Shown piece by piece: positions 44,301-61,670 of a DNA stretch of 64,000 nt. A program made the translations under genes and the position numbers. Under the pieces are notes generated by a model that searched no databases, was not told the origin of the DNA, and saw only the letters and a list, made by a program, of their open reading frames with translations. Where the stretch lies: the NCBI GenBank assembly GCA_030144725.1, contig JASKMD010000008.1, positions 7,021,153-7,085,152 of the forward strand, written 5' to 3'. How positions within the stretch are numbered: the stretch's first letter is position 1; each line of letters begins with the position of its first letter. This stretch comes from Haematococcus lacustris (taxonomy: Eukaryota; Chlorophyta; Chlorophyceae; Chlamydomonadales; Haematococcaceae).

Positions 44301-45005
44301 GGGGCGGGGCGGGGCGGGGCGGGGCGGGGCGGGGCGGGGCGGGGCGGGGCGGGGCGGGGCGGGGCGGGGCGGGGCGGGGCGGGGCGGGGCGGGGCGGGGC
44401 GGGGCGGGGCGGGGCGGGGCGGGGCGGGGCGGGGCGGGGCGGGGCGGGGCGGGGCGGGGCGGGGCGGGGCGGGGCGGGGCGGGGCGGGGCGGGGCGGGGC
44501 GGGGCGGGGCGGGGCGGGGCGGGGCGGGGCGGGGCGGGGCGGGGCGGGGCGGGGCGGGGCGGGGCGGGGCGGGGCGGGGCGGGGCGGGGCGGGGCGGGGC
44601 GGGGCGGGGCGGGGCGGGGCGGGGCGGGGCGGGGCGGGGCGGGGCGGGGCGGGGCGGGGCGGGGCGGGGCGGGGCGGGGCGGGGCGGGGCGGGGCGGGGC
44701 GGGGCGGGGCGGGGCGGGGCGGGGCGGGGCGGGGCGGGGCGGGGCGGGGCGGGGCGGGGCGGGGCGGGGCGGGGCGGGGCGGGGCGGGGCGGGGCGGGGC
44801 GGGGCGGGGCGGGGCGGGGCGGGGCGGGGCGGGGCGGGGCGGGGCGGGGCGGGGCGGGGCGGGGCGGGGCGGGGCGGGGCGGGGCGGGGCGGGGCGGGGC
44901 GGGGCGGGGCGGGGCGGGGCGGGGCGGGGCGGGGCGGGGCGGGGCGGGGCGGGGCGGGGCGGGGCGGGGCGGGGCGGGGCGGGGCGGGGCGGGGCGGGGC
45001 GGGGC
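41381..45005. repeat. (GGGGC)725 satellite, 3,625 bp, no interruptions seen
   Basis: The pentamer GGGGC repeats without a visible substitution for 3,625 bases. It has four-G runs every five bases, so it can form G-quadruplexes, and it contains overlapping GC-box (GGGGCGGGGC) matches. All six frames stay open because the unit has no stop codon in any phase. Confidence 0.98.
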
Positions 45006-45312
45006 CACCGACTGTCCTCAGACACCGTCTGCGCCAACAAAAGGCTCGCGGAGCGAGTCTGGCCTGCCGAAATGTCACTTTCTTTCCCGCTAGATGTCAA
45101 GCGCAGTTCGCTCTTTGTTGCCGCTACTCACCACAACCGACAGTGAGCAGCTGAGGTATGGCATGGCCTCAGTCGCAGGAATCAACGCACCGCTTGTCAG
45201 GAGACGCGCATTAATGCGCAAGAGCTAGTGCGATGAGCGCTACCTAAAACAGTGCATTTTGTGGTGAGCACTTGCATGAAGATTACCAACCTCATGTGGG
45301 GACATCCTGACT
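45006..45312 (-). repeat. Dispersed repeat family, inverted partial copy A
   Basis: Read on the minus strand, this matches the first 300 bp of the tandem copies at 51.86 and 53.19 kb. Shared text includes GGTTGGTAATCTTCATGCAAG, CCTCAGCTGCTCACT, and CGAGCCTCTTGTTGGTGCAG-like sequence. Its inner end is exactly where the GGGGC array begins. Confidence 0.85.
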
Positions 45313-45496
45313 TGCACATTGCCATGGAAGTGGCGACATCACCAGGTGGATGGTTGCATGTTGTGTGTGCGCGGCTGCCAAGCGCCAAGCGTCGAAGCCC
45401 TCGTGGTCATCACTCTTTATCGATGGCGCGCGTGGTGGCTGCAATGATAGCAACATCCCGCCTCGCAGTATGAGAGTGCACTGCGTTCCTAGGGCA

Positions 45497-48400
45497 ATGC
45501 GGAGTATTGGCCTGCTAGTACCTCTGCTGCTGTCGATGTGTTCGAGGTGTGCTTCAACATCGGCAGTTACCACCCAGGGGTTCCGTGCCGGCGGGATGGT
45601 GGTCTTATCCCAGCCGCCTGCCTCGGTTGTCCTTGGGACGATGTCGCTCGGGGGCGCAGACATTTCTACATCAGCCTATATCCCCGCTTACTTAGTTGAG
45701 ACCGAGGCGACCCGGATCGGGTGAGCAAACTATTTGCGATCCCTCACTTGCCGCTATCATCCGTATGCAACAGTAAGGCTATGTGGACTCAACACGCAGG
45801 CAGTGTTTTGAGGTCCAAGGTTCCGACGCCATGAGCATGTTTCACGGTTTTGTGCAAATTGTCGGCAAAGTGCCGCGCCCACGACTTCAAAGCTATCATC
45901 AGACCTCAGGCATGTTCTATGTGATCATGCCGAATGCTGCTGGCAGCATGGAGGGAAATCCTGCAGACATGCTTCAAATGCTGCCCACCCTTCCATGCTG
46001 CAATTGTTCGACTTAAGTGTGCCTGGTAGTGTGGCTGGTAGTGTGCAGGTACATCACAACATGACACCCATAACATATAAACAGGTTTCCTGCCAACTGC
46101 AAACTGGGCCAGCCCAAGCCAAGGCAGCCCCAGCGATTAAGCCAACAGCCATCAGTATGTGGCACTCGCTTCGTTCACTGCTGCAAAACCCAGATCTGTT
46201 TCTCCAGCGAGAGGGGCAGCCACCAGGGTCATTCCCAGGCAGCAGCGCCCCAACCCAGCAATCACAATCCCAAGGCTTTGGGGCACAAGCCGCAAGCGGC
46301 ACGCAGTCCACTGGCCCTACTGTTGTCTACAGTGGAGGCTTTCAGTCTGGCTGGGTGGATTCCAGCTATGGAGGGAGTTCCACCTCCTATGCAAACAATG
46401 CAGGAGGTAAGCCAGTGAGCCATGGACTCATGCTGTGCCATGAGGTGAAGCCACAATGCGCTGCCAGAAGCCACCTGCCCGCTGCCTTGCCCTCAACCTG
46501 GTGACAGGGCAGCATCCTGCTCGTGCAGGCAAGTCCGGCGGCCTTCCGTTGTGCAAGCTCATCCCCAATGGCGGCGCACTGTCAATGTACAATGGAGGCT
46601 CTTCTTCAGCTTTCGTTGGCAAGCAGTGAGCTGCCCAGCAAGGGACTGTGCACAGGGGTGGTGGAGAGGGATGACAAGCCGCTTTGTTGCTCCATGCTGG
46701 CGACCACACAGCCCCTGCCACTCCTTTCGCTCCACTGGTGACAGTGTGGCTCACGTCTTGGGTCTTCCTATCCTCTATGGCCTGTGGCTGCCCTGGCTGC
46801 CTCAGCTGCTCCTCCCTGGTGATGACCTGTGCAGAGTGTTGGAGTACTGGGCATACCTTGCATCAAACCCCCTCCCACCTCTGCTGCTCACCCTGGTCAG
46901 CAACCAACAGGTTCGTTCATGTGCAGACGGGCTGCTGCCCTACTCATTCAACATGCAGTAGCAGCACCTTGGCCCTCAACCTTGAGCCTTCATTGCAGTC
47001 GAACACTAACTGTGGACCACTACAAAACGGTGTGTTTGTCTGTGTGGAGTTTTCCCATCGCATGGCATGCTTATGGCATAGACATGGCATACACATGGTC
47101 ATGGTCGCCTACCACCTACACCATTGCCTGACCACGAGGGCTATGATGTAGAGTTGGCATGACAAAACATGCACTAATTGAAAGCTGATAACAGCTTAAC
47201 AAAGGGGGGCACACACTACTGTGCCACAGCAGGCTGGGCCTTGTCTCGCGGTGGCTTGTCTCGCAGCCGCTTGTAGCCCAGGCCAGGGTACTGCTTGCCC
47301 TTGGCTAGCAGCGCTCCCTGGTCTGGCCACCAGCACAGTTCCAGCGGCCGCCACCTGCTCTCCCCGATGCGCTGCATGTTCAATGCTGCGTTGCAGTCCC
47401 TGTCCAGCCACCTGCCTGGCTGTGGTGCTGGCTTGGCTTTGGAAGCCTTGCCCTTGCCCTTTGTGGGCTCAGCTGCCTCTGGCTCAGCCTTGGTGCTCTT
47501 GCTGCGCTTGGCTGGCAGGGGAGTGCTGGGCCCAGGCTCTGAGGCTCCTGGCTGTGGGGCTTCCTGGCTGCTGCGTGGGTCCTGTGGGGGCTTACAGGGG
47601 GCCACTACCGGGCACCACATCATGCCCCGCACTGGCTGGTCACGCTGCTGGCTCCAGGCTGGACGCACTAAGCGGTGCTGCACCTGACATGCTGGGGGCT
47701 TCCAGTCCCCAGGCCTGGTGGCCCTGCGCTTGCTGAGCCGGCTTTCACAGGGCTGCTGGCCGTTCACTGCTGAGCTGACCCGGCTGGTGCGGTGCTCATC
47801 CACAAGCACTACCCTGCCCCGCCGCTGGTCTGTGCCCCTGGGCCTGCACACCACCTTGCAGCAGGCCCGCAGCACCGCATCAGCACCCAACCCTCCCCAG
47901 GTGCCAATGCTAGCTGCTCTAAAGAACACCACCAGCTGCTTGGCACGCCCATGGCGCTTCGTGGCCACCTCTGCCATCTCCTCCAACTGCGGTCATGCAC
48001 ACAAAGCACATGGCACATGGCTGACATGGTGGCACATGTTTAGGCATGGCACAGTCAACTATTCTTCATGCTCACTTCATACCAACCCACCACCTCACAC
48101 TCCCTTACCCTCCCTCTCTCCCACCCACCTTCACCTTCTTGAAAAACTGCTCCAGTGTCCGGTCCTGAGCTCCGTACAGCCTCAGCCGCAGCTCTGCCCA
48201 CTTGGGGTCCAGGTACACCTCCCACACCGCATCCCAGGTGGCCAGGGTAACAGTGCTGTGCTTCAGGTTGGCCACGAGGGAGGTGCCGGCTGAGCTTGCT
48301 GCTGCCAGGTGCTGGAGGTGGGGCTGGAACGGAGCCAGCCACCTCTCGGTGTCACGGCGGGCATTGTTCAGGCCACGGCCATGCTTGACCTGCGCTGACT

Positions 48401-51400
48401 GCCTGGGTGACGCCGGGGTCGATGCCCACCCCAATCTGAGTGGCTGGATTGAACACAAACTAACGCTGCTCAGCTAGGCCCTTGCCAATGCCGGGCAGTC
48501 CCAGAGCATGGCCCGCTACTGCTGCTGCACCTGGGCTGCCACTGGGCTGCTGTTGCTGCTGGAGGGACCTGCTGCTGAGGGTGGCGCGGAGAGGGGGCGG
48601 GTGTAGTGCACACACACACTGACACCATCTGTCTCCACCGTCCTCTCGAACTCAAATCCCTGGTTGGCCAGCTGTCCCGTGCTGAACCACCTGTCCCAAT
48701 GCTGGCTACGGGCTGGCTCTGTGGTGAACACATCATCTGTCTCTCTCGTGAGCCCCAGCTGCTGGCACACCACTGGGACGCTTTGGCTTGCCTGGCACGG
48801 GTGGGGTGGGTGGCTGCTGCCAATGCTTCAGGCATCTGCACACATGCACCGCATGGCGCATGCGGCAGGGCAGGGGTACGGTGTCCTGCAAGGAGTCTCC
48901 CTCTTCCAGGGCCAGCAATCTCCGCTGCTTGGCTGCCTCCTCCTTCAGGTCCTTGACATGCGCCTTGTCCAGGTCTGAGGCCTGCAGTTCGGGGCAGGGA
49001 CACGCATGGGGAGAGGGGGTAAGGGGGCAGCATCCTGTGCACGGGGAGGCTGCACGGCTGAAGGAAGAGGGGCGCTGCGGAACCCCAGGGAGGGGTAGCC
49101 CATGAGGCATGTCAGCAATATGCGCAACACAAATAGTGACGCGATGACGCGGAAGCCCTTAGCTGGAAGTGTGCCATCAGCTTGCGCTTGGTTTTCTTGC
49201 ACCCGCGCAACACAGCGCCACCCGGGACTTTGATGACCTGCAGCCAATCACAATCCGCACTTTGACAGGCCACTTTAAACAGGCAACATTGACGGGCCAA
49301 GACAAACAGTGCGGGGGCATACAAGGCGGGGGCGGGTGCGCACCTGTCGGCGCCGGGTCTTCCATTCAACCCTTCGCTCCTCGCGTTGTATGCCTGGAGG
49401 GGTGCGAGGACCTGCGCTGGCATGAACAGTAGCGATGTGAGCATCGCGGAGCTCACCGGACTGCACAGTTGCAGCGGACCACACCACGACTACGACGAAC
49501 CTTGTTTTCGCGGGCTTTCAGTCGGATGCGGCTCTGGCTCCGCGCTACTGGGGCGCTTCCTCGGAGGCATTGCGCCACTAGGCTCATATCAGCTCACACT
49601 GGCTGATACCTACTTATACCCAGGAGGCGATGTCACTCACTCTCGCACCTCCTAAGGGCACCTCCAAAGGGCACTTCCAAAGGACACTTCCAAAGGGCGC
49701 TGCCGGTACCCCCCATGTAGGGAATAGCATGAGCTGGGGTTGGGAAGCCTCATGCTCACATAGCGGTAAGGAACCCTCATGAGACACAAGGCCCCTCGGA
49801 GACACAAGGCCCCTGTCAGAGGAGGCCCCAACCCAAGCCTCAGCCGCTGCCCAACATGCAGTAGCAGCACAGTGGCAATTGGGGCAGTACACAACTGCCT
49901 TCCGGCCTCAGGACCGTGTTGATTCTCTCCACTGCTTGAGCCGGCCCAAGTATGCAGCTGGGACCAGGAGGACGAGGAGGAGGAGGCGCGCACAATCTTG
50001 CTACACAGGCTGCTGATGGGGTTTGGGCCAGCGGCCTCGCAGCTGTTTGCGACCCGGGCCTCCCTGCCCTCAGCCCAACTCTTGCGAGCGCCTCTCCCCC
50101 CTTAGCTGTGCTGCATGTTGATGCTGCTGTTTTGCCGCCTGCATAGATGTGGTGCAGGGCGGCTGGGTAGCCTTGCCTTTGCCCTCGGCCTGGCTGGCAC
50201 TGGTGTGTTGATCAGACTTGGTAGCGGTGGTGGGCTTGGCAGAATAGGGGGTGAGGGTGAGAGGTGCGGGGTGCAGGGTGCGCACTGTGGCGGTGTTGCC
50301 TGGGCTGCCCAACAGATGATGCAGCAGGGCCTCCTAGACCGCAGCTATTGCCCTGCCTGGAGGGGGTCCTGGGCTGTTCTGCCAGGAGTGCCAGTGCACT
50401 GTGGCGCTGTTGCCTGGGCTGCCTGGCTGTGGGATCAGGGCCGAAGGGGCTGGCATGCGCCACATGGGTCAGGCCACGCGTGAGGCCCAGTGACTCCATG
50501 GCGAGCATGGCGAGCAGCCGAGATAGCAGAGATAGAAAACAGCAAAGCCTGTATACTGTGGAGCCAGGCAGCCCATGTCTTCAATGCTCCTTGCCTTCCC
50601 TCCTGCATGCCTTAACTCATCCTGGCACAGCGGCACTACACTTGTTCCTGGGTCCCCGCTACCACCCGCCCCAGCGCCTGCTGCCTCCTGTTGCTGGACG
50701 CTGCCATCAGTCAGATTCATAATGGCTGACAGTCGTGGTCACCTAATTGCACCTGCGCTGAACACAGGCGGTGACAGTGGAATGGGCATGCCATGCTGCT
50801 GCTGCTGCTGCTGATGGTAACACACTATACATCCTACCACATCTGCTGCAACATCCCGCTGCAACATCGTTGTGCAGGGGGACGTGTGCGCCACCCAGGA
50901 CATCAGCAGGGTGTCACAGGCTGAAAATGCCAATGGCTGGGTGAGGTTCCAAGTGCCCCTGACCAGCTTTCAGTCACGCACCGGTGGGTGTCTGCACGGC
51001 ACACTGCTGATGCTCTGTTGCCGCAAACAGCACGTCCGGAGGCATCTTCCTGCAGGCTGGTTGCCCGCACACCTGAATCCCCGGTATGCCCTATGGTTAC
51101 CCTAGGTTGCCCCATACCAACCCTAACCCTCCCGCTGCCACAGCAAGACCACACGCCAGGGTAAGGTTAGGGTTGGGGTCAGGGTCAGGGATTAAGGGGC
51201 TGGCTGTCTGCAGGGTCAGCCTACTCCACAGTCTTCCTATCCTCCAGGGCCTGTGGCGGCCCCGGCTGCCTCAGCTGCTTCTCCCTGGTGATGACCTGTG
51301 CGGAGTGTTGGAAAACTTGGCATAGCTTGCATCAAACCCTGTCCCATTTTGGCTCATGCCTGGCAGCATGCACAGAGCCATGCGAGTGCTGATGTGCCCA

Positions 51401-51520
51401 GGTGACAGCTTCCAGGGCTGCAGCAACCAAGGCTCGCCCTACAACGTGGTCAAGATTGAGTTCCAGAACAGAAGCAGCAGGTCTGCCCAAATATGCATCG
51501 ATGCAGTACAGTTGAGATGA
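45497..51520 (+). CDS. Probable secreted protein with galactose-binding-like fold
   Basis: Exon 45497-45720 starts with a signal peptide (MRSIGLLVPLLLSMCSRCAS). It joins in phase to an exon from 45800 (QCFEVQGSDAMSMFHGFVQI). Later exons are 46085-46406 (ending VVYSGGFQSGWVDSSYGGS), 46529-46625 (GLPLCKLIPNGGALSMYNGG), 50878-50983 (ENANGWVRFQVPLTSFQS) and 51402-51520 (NVVKIEFQNRSSRSAQICID, then AVQLR and stop). The order, a Tyr-x-Gly-Gly entry strand, a W-V-x-F-x-V-P-L strand and a final C-I-D-A-V-x-L strand, resembles carbohydrate-binding or ExoP-type beta-sandwich modules; extracellular glycan binding is likely. The phases of 46625 and 50878 do not match, so at least one exon between them is missing or lost. 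That 4.25-kb gap contains an antisense Fanzor relic. The end of exon 2 is unresolved. Confidence 0.6.
46735..46875 (+). repeat. Direct repeat copy 1 flanking the Fanzor relic
   Basis: The segment GTCTTCCTATCCTC...GCCTGTGG...CTGCCTCAGCTGCT...GGTGATGACCTGTGC...TTGCATCAAACC recurs in order at 51207-51347. The copies are about 4.5 kb apart in the same orientation, one on each side of the Fanzor relic and of the gap in the host gene. Confidence 0.85.
47216..49250 (-). pseudogene. Fanzor (TnpB-like) relic, antisense inside host-gene gap
   Basis: Minus-strand pieces in order: VIKVPGGAVLRGCKKTKRKL (from about 49236), ASDLDKAHVKDLKEEAAKQR, FERTVETDGVSVCVHYTRPL, IGVGIDPGVTQAVSA (first RuvC Asp, near 48427-48410), NNARRDTERWLAPFQPHLQH and WDAVWEVYLDPKWAELRLRL. 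The final exon 47986-47216 carries RGRVVLVDEHRTSRVSSAVN and GRWLDRDCNAALNMQRIGE, the last RuvC Asp/Asn block, ending KAQPAVAQ. Fanzors are RNA-guided DNA nucleases of eukaryotic transposons. The frame changes by one nucleotide between QAVSA and QVKHGRG, where I expect about 25 more residues in the family, pointing to an internal deletion. Another frame change lies near VPGKPK/VPVVCQQLG. The copy is therefore probably inactive, though its last exon is intact. Confidence 0.82.
49251..50877. other. Host-gene interior without resolved exons
   Basis: A plus frame starting at 49432 (MNSSDVSIAELTGLHSCSG) is divergent from the Fanzor relic, but no family is apparent. Two copies of a GCACTGTGGCG.TGTTGCCTGGGCTGCC segment lie near 50283 and 50397. 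The missing exon of the host gene may be here. Confidence 0.4.
51207..51347 (+). repeat. Direct repeat copy 2 flanking the Fanzor relic
   Basis: Partner of 46735-46875; see that entry. It lies inside the last intron of the host gene. Confidence 0.85.
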
Positions 51521-51856
51521 CCAGCTGCGTGGCGGACTGCCCGCACCTGGGCCGCGCATGCCTCAGCCAAGCCTGGTACCTTGTAGCCCCTGGTGCCCTG
51601 GTGGCTTAATGCCTGCCAAGATAGGCATACGTACACACTATCTATGTATTGCTGTGACCAGTGTCAGGCAGGAGCTCACATTCGAGCTAGTATGTCATCT
51701 GTGAGCACCTTGGGTGGCTCGCCTGTGTGTGTTTTCTACAACGTGTGCCGGACTGACGTGGCAGGCTTGTATGTAGTGGCAGGCATGTGACGGGGCAGGC
51801 AGTGACGGGGCAGGCATTATATGTAGTAGGTCAGTGTAAATAAGCGCAGTGGTTGA

Positions 51857-53184
51857 CAGTCAGGAGTCCCCAACATGGGGTTGGTAATCTTCATGCAAGT
51901 ACTCGCTACAGAGTGCACCAATTTCGATAGCGTTTATTGCATTGGCACCTGCGAATTACTCCGCATCTACTGGCAAGCGGCGCGTTAATCCTTGCATCAG
52001 AGTCCATGCCGGCGCAAGCGAGCGCGGACACACCTCAGCTGCTCACTATCGATTGTTCTAGTGGTGAGTAGCGGCACCAATGAGCGAACTGCGCTTGGCA
52101 TCGAGCATGAAGTACAATCTATGTTTAGCCCGCCAGGCTTACTCTGGCAAGCCTTTCATTGGTGCAGGCGGCGTCGGAAGACCGTCGAGGGGCAAGTTAC
52201 TGATCGACATTGCAAGTTACTGATCGACACTGCGTCTCTCTCTCGCCAGTCACACAGGAAAAGGGACCCCCATCCACAAAGTAGTGTGTTGTGAGCTGAC
52301 CACTGCGACTTTTCAGACTTTCGATCTGTAACTCTGTTCCTTACTCAACGTCACAGCTGCTGGAGAAGAAAGCACGTCATTTCATTGAGTAGGCTTGTGG
52401 AAACATACTTTGGCGTGACCTAACTTTGCCTTGCAGTGCAGGCTGGGCCTTGCAGTGCAGCCCAGCCTAGACCACCCCCTGGCAGCCCCACCCCCTCCCA
52501 GCCCCAGCCCCACCCCCTCCCACCCCCTCACACCCCCAGCCCCGCCCTCCCACCCCATCCCACCCCCTTCTAGCCCCAGCCCCGCCTTCCCCACCCCTCC
52601 CACCCCCAGCCCGCACTCCCACCCCCTCCCAGCCCCAGCCCCACCCTCCCACCCCCTCCCACCCCCTCCCAGCCCCAGCCCCGCCCTCCCACCCCCTAGC
52701 ACTGCCTTTCCACCCCCTCCCACCCCCTCCCACCCCCTTCCAGCCCCAGCCCCGCCCTCCCCCCACCACCACCACCCCCTTCCCAAGCCCCCCATTGCCC
52801 TCCCTCCCTCCCTCCCTTCGCCCCTTCTCAGTCCCATCCCTAGCAACTCCTGCCCACCCCAATGGCACCCCCCTGGCAGCAGCTGGCAGCTGGTGCGGGT
52901 GCCGCCCCTGACCTGCCCCCCCGCTCCTGCTGCACCCCCCTGGCAGCAGCTGGCAGCAAGTGCTAGTGCAGCCCTAGGGTTGCTCACCCCTCCACTTGTT
53001 GCTGCACATGAGGAGCAGCAGGGGACAACAACGGAGATGAGCACGAGCTCGACACGCAAGCGGAACATGGAGGGATCGGACCCAACATGTCGAGCAAGGT
53101 AACGTGGCAATGGCATCACACCTTGTGTGGCCTTACAGAGTGGCCAGGTAGTATGTACTACTCACGAAGCGGTCAAGCAATGCA
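51857..53184 (+). repeat. Large tandem repeat copy B
   Basis: It starts CCCCAACATGGGGTTGG and contains TCGCCAGTCACACAGGAAAAG, then a C-rich core of CCCACCCCCTCCCAGCC units. It ends with a segment around CGAGCTCGACACGCAAGCGG and ACATGTCGAGCAAGGTAACG. It is followed almost immediately by copy C. No recognisable gene is encoded; the C-rich core gives open Pro/Gly frames. Confidence 0.88.
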
Positions 53185-53187
53185 GCA

Positions 53188-54315
53188 ATCAGGCGTCCCC
53201 AACATGGGGTTGGTAATCTTCATGCAAGTACTCGCTACAAAGTGCACCGACTTCGGTGGCGTTTGTTGCATTGGCACCTGCGAATTACTCCGCATCTACT
53301 GGCAAGCGGCGCGTTAATCCTTGCATCAGAGTCCATGCCGGCGCAAGCGATCGCGGACACACCTCAGCTGCTCATTGCCGGTTGTTGTAGTGGTGAGTAG
53401 TGGCACCAATGAGGGAACTCCGCCTGGCATCCAGCCGGAAGTACAATCACATTTCAGCCCGCCTTGCTCGCTCCGCGAGCCTCTTGTTGGTGCAGGCGGT
53501 GTTGGAGGGCTATCGCTGGGCATGTTATGTATCGACATTGCTGCAAACGCGGGAAATGTGCGTATCTCTCTCGCCAGTCCCACAAGAAAAGGGACCCTCA
53601 TCCACAAAACGGCATGTTGTGAGCTGACTACTGTGACTTTCCAGACTTTCGATACATAACTCTGTTCCTTACTCAACGTCACAGCTGCTGGGGAAGAAAG
53701 CATGGCAATTAGTTAATCAGGCCTGCTCGAAATGACATTGGCGTGACCCGACTTTGCCTTGCAGGAATGTTTAGCCCATCCGACACTGCCCCTTGCAGCC
53801 CCCCCCCCTCCCCAGCCCAGCATCGCCTTCTTACCTCCTCTCACCCACTCTCAACCCCAGCCCGGCCCTCCAACCCCCCCTCCCACCCCCTCTCATCCCC
53901 TCCCAGCCCCGTCACTGCCATCCCACTCCCACTACCCCCTCCCAACCTCAGCCCCGCACTCCACCCCCCCCCTCCCACCCCCTGGGCTGCCCACCCCTCC
54001 TGCTGCCCCCCCCTGGCAGCAGCTGGCAGCTGCTGCTGGTGCCGCTCCTGGGCTGCCCACCCCTCCTGCTGCCCCCCCCCTGGCAGCAGCTGGCAGCTGG
54101 TGCTGGTGCCGCCCCTGGCATGCTCACCCCTTCATCTGAGCAGCAGGGGGCCACAGCGGAGCTGAACACGAGCTCGACACGCAAGCGGGGGGCGGGCGGG
54201 AGGGATCGGACCCAACATGTCGAGGAAGGTAAGATAGCAATGGCATACACACCTTGTGAGGCATTGCAGAGTGGCCAGGCCAACAGTACTGCTCACGAAG
54301 GGGTCAAGCATCGCA
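53188..54315 (+). repeat. Large tandem repeat copy C
   Basis: It has the same order of segments as copy B, with a shorter and differently arranged C-rich core, and ends ACATGTCGAGGAAGGTAAGA and then GGGGTCAAGCATCGCAG. B and C form a head-to-tail tandem pair. Confidence 0.88.
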
Positions 54316-55163
54316 GCAACCTTGCATATTTCTGAGCATGGGTGGAGGGGCGTCGTTACATCGGCTTGGCATGCCATGTGAGCCGTTTTGACTGCGGCGA
54401 CTGTCCCTCACTATGTGCAGGTGCTCCTGGGCCACGTCGGTCGCGGCGGTCTCTCGCGGCTAGGCCCGCATGAGCAAAAAGTGCACGGATTTGAATGTGA
54501 AGATTTTAGCCGCCATAGCACCCAGTACACTGCACAGTATTTAATGATACAAGCTGCACCGCATAGCTGAAAGTGTCCTCTATCAAGGGATGTGCGATAC
54601 ATAAATAGAAACCACGTGGCTGAGACGCGGCGTCGTTTTGATTACCAGGGGTCAGTTTCCTGTCATTTTCTGTTAGTTGGGGACACCTGATTGACAGTCC
54701 GCCTCGCCATGGACCTGAACAGGTACCCACAGCCTACCCATCACGGAAGGTCTACGTGCTGTGGCCGTTGGCGCTTGGCCCAGTAGCCAATATAACTCGG
54801 TGCGGGACTCATGACAGATATGCATGCTGCCAGGGTCATACGGCCACCTACCGGAGAGAGACTATCGGGTGGCCCTGGGCCGACTGCACAGCGGCGGATG
54901 TTAAGGGCGGCTGACACGTCCCGGTCATAGAAGCTGCACCGGCCTCACCAGTTGCTCACCCACACAGCACATCAGATATGTGGCTTCGTTCAATAGCATT
55001 CATACAGCAACGAGCAGCGAGCAAATGTGACGGGTTATAGTGGCGACGTTGGCGGTTATGCGTTCTTCGAGCCGTACCACTCGCGAGCCGGGTTAGGGTT
55101 AGGGATAGGGTCGACTAACCCATTTTCCGAGCCGTACCAATCGCGGACCCCGGGCGCACTCGG
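54316..55163. other. Intergenic downstream of HPPK-DHPS
   Basis: No gene supported. A direct repeat, CGAGCCGTACCACTCGCG and CGAGCCGTACCAATCGCG, flanks a short GGGTTAGGGTTAGGGATAGGG telomere-like piece near 55095. The 3' end of the HPPK-DHPS transcript lies here. Confidence 0.5.
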
Positions 55164-61111
<5,948 letters not shown>

Positions 61112-61489
61112 TGCCGACAAACGCCGATCCTGCTGACGCGCCGCTCGTTGAAAATCATGCGAACATCACACTGGGTGACTGCAACCTTGCAAACCATGCC
61201 TATCACGACAGCTAGGATTGAGATAGACGTCGCAACGTGCTTTGAGCTCCGTTGGTCAGACAACAGCAGCCAGCGTGATGGTCGCGCCCAGTGCCGCAGT
61301 CTCTGCAGAGTGCATCGCAGCTGGGTCATGGCCCAGAGGGACAAGCCAGCTGCGTGAACCCTACTAGCAAAATCAACAGTTTCACCACGTGTCGCAGCCA
61401 AACCCTGTCAAGCGCTTAACCTTCAGTACACCCACAGAGCCAAGCAGCGCCTTTCCTCCTTCGGACAACCCCTGAAAGACCAGGTATGT
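61112..61489. promoter_or_regulatory. Bidirectional promoter region, HPPK-DHPS and F-box/WD40 genes
   Basis: The two start codons are 380 bp apart and divergent. An upstream exon for HPPK-DHPS might also lie here or further right. No TATA box is evident. Confidence 0.4.
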
Positions 61490-61614
61490 ATGCATACCGT
61501 CGGTAGTCCCCGCATGTCCTCACCCTCCAGTGCTGTCACCAGCAGCAGCAGCAGCAGCAGCGCCACCACCACCAACCATAATCATCACCAGCAGCAGCAG
61601 GGACAACAACAACT

Positions 61615-61670
<56 letters not shown>

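Noticed and set aside
41281..45154. Six overlapping open frames of about 1,240-1,280 codons across the GGGGC array
   Set aside because: GGGGC contains no stop codon in any phase, so all six frames are automatically open and encode only (GAGRG)n or (APPRP)n.
52382..53119. Pro-rich or Gly-rich frames in tandem repeats B and C
   Set aside because: They follow from the C-rich core of a non-coding repeat and are not conserved in frame between the two copies.
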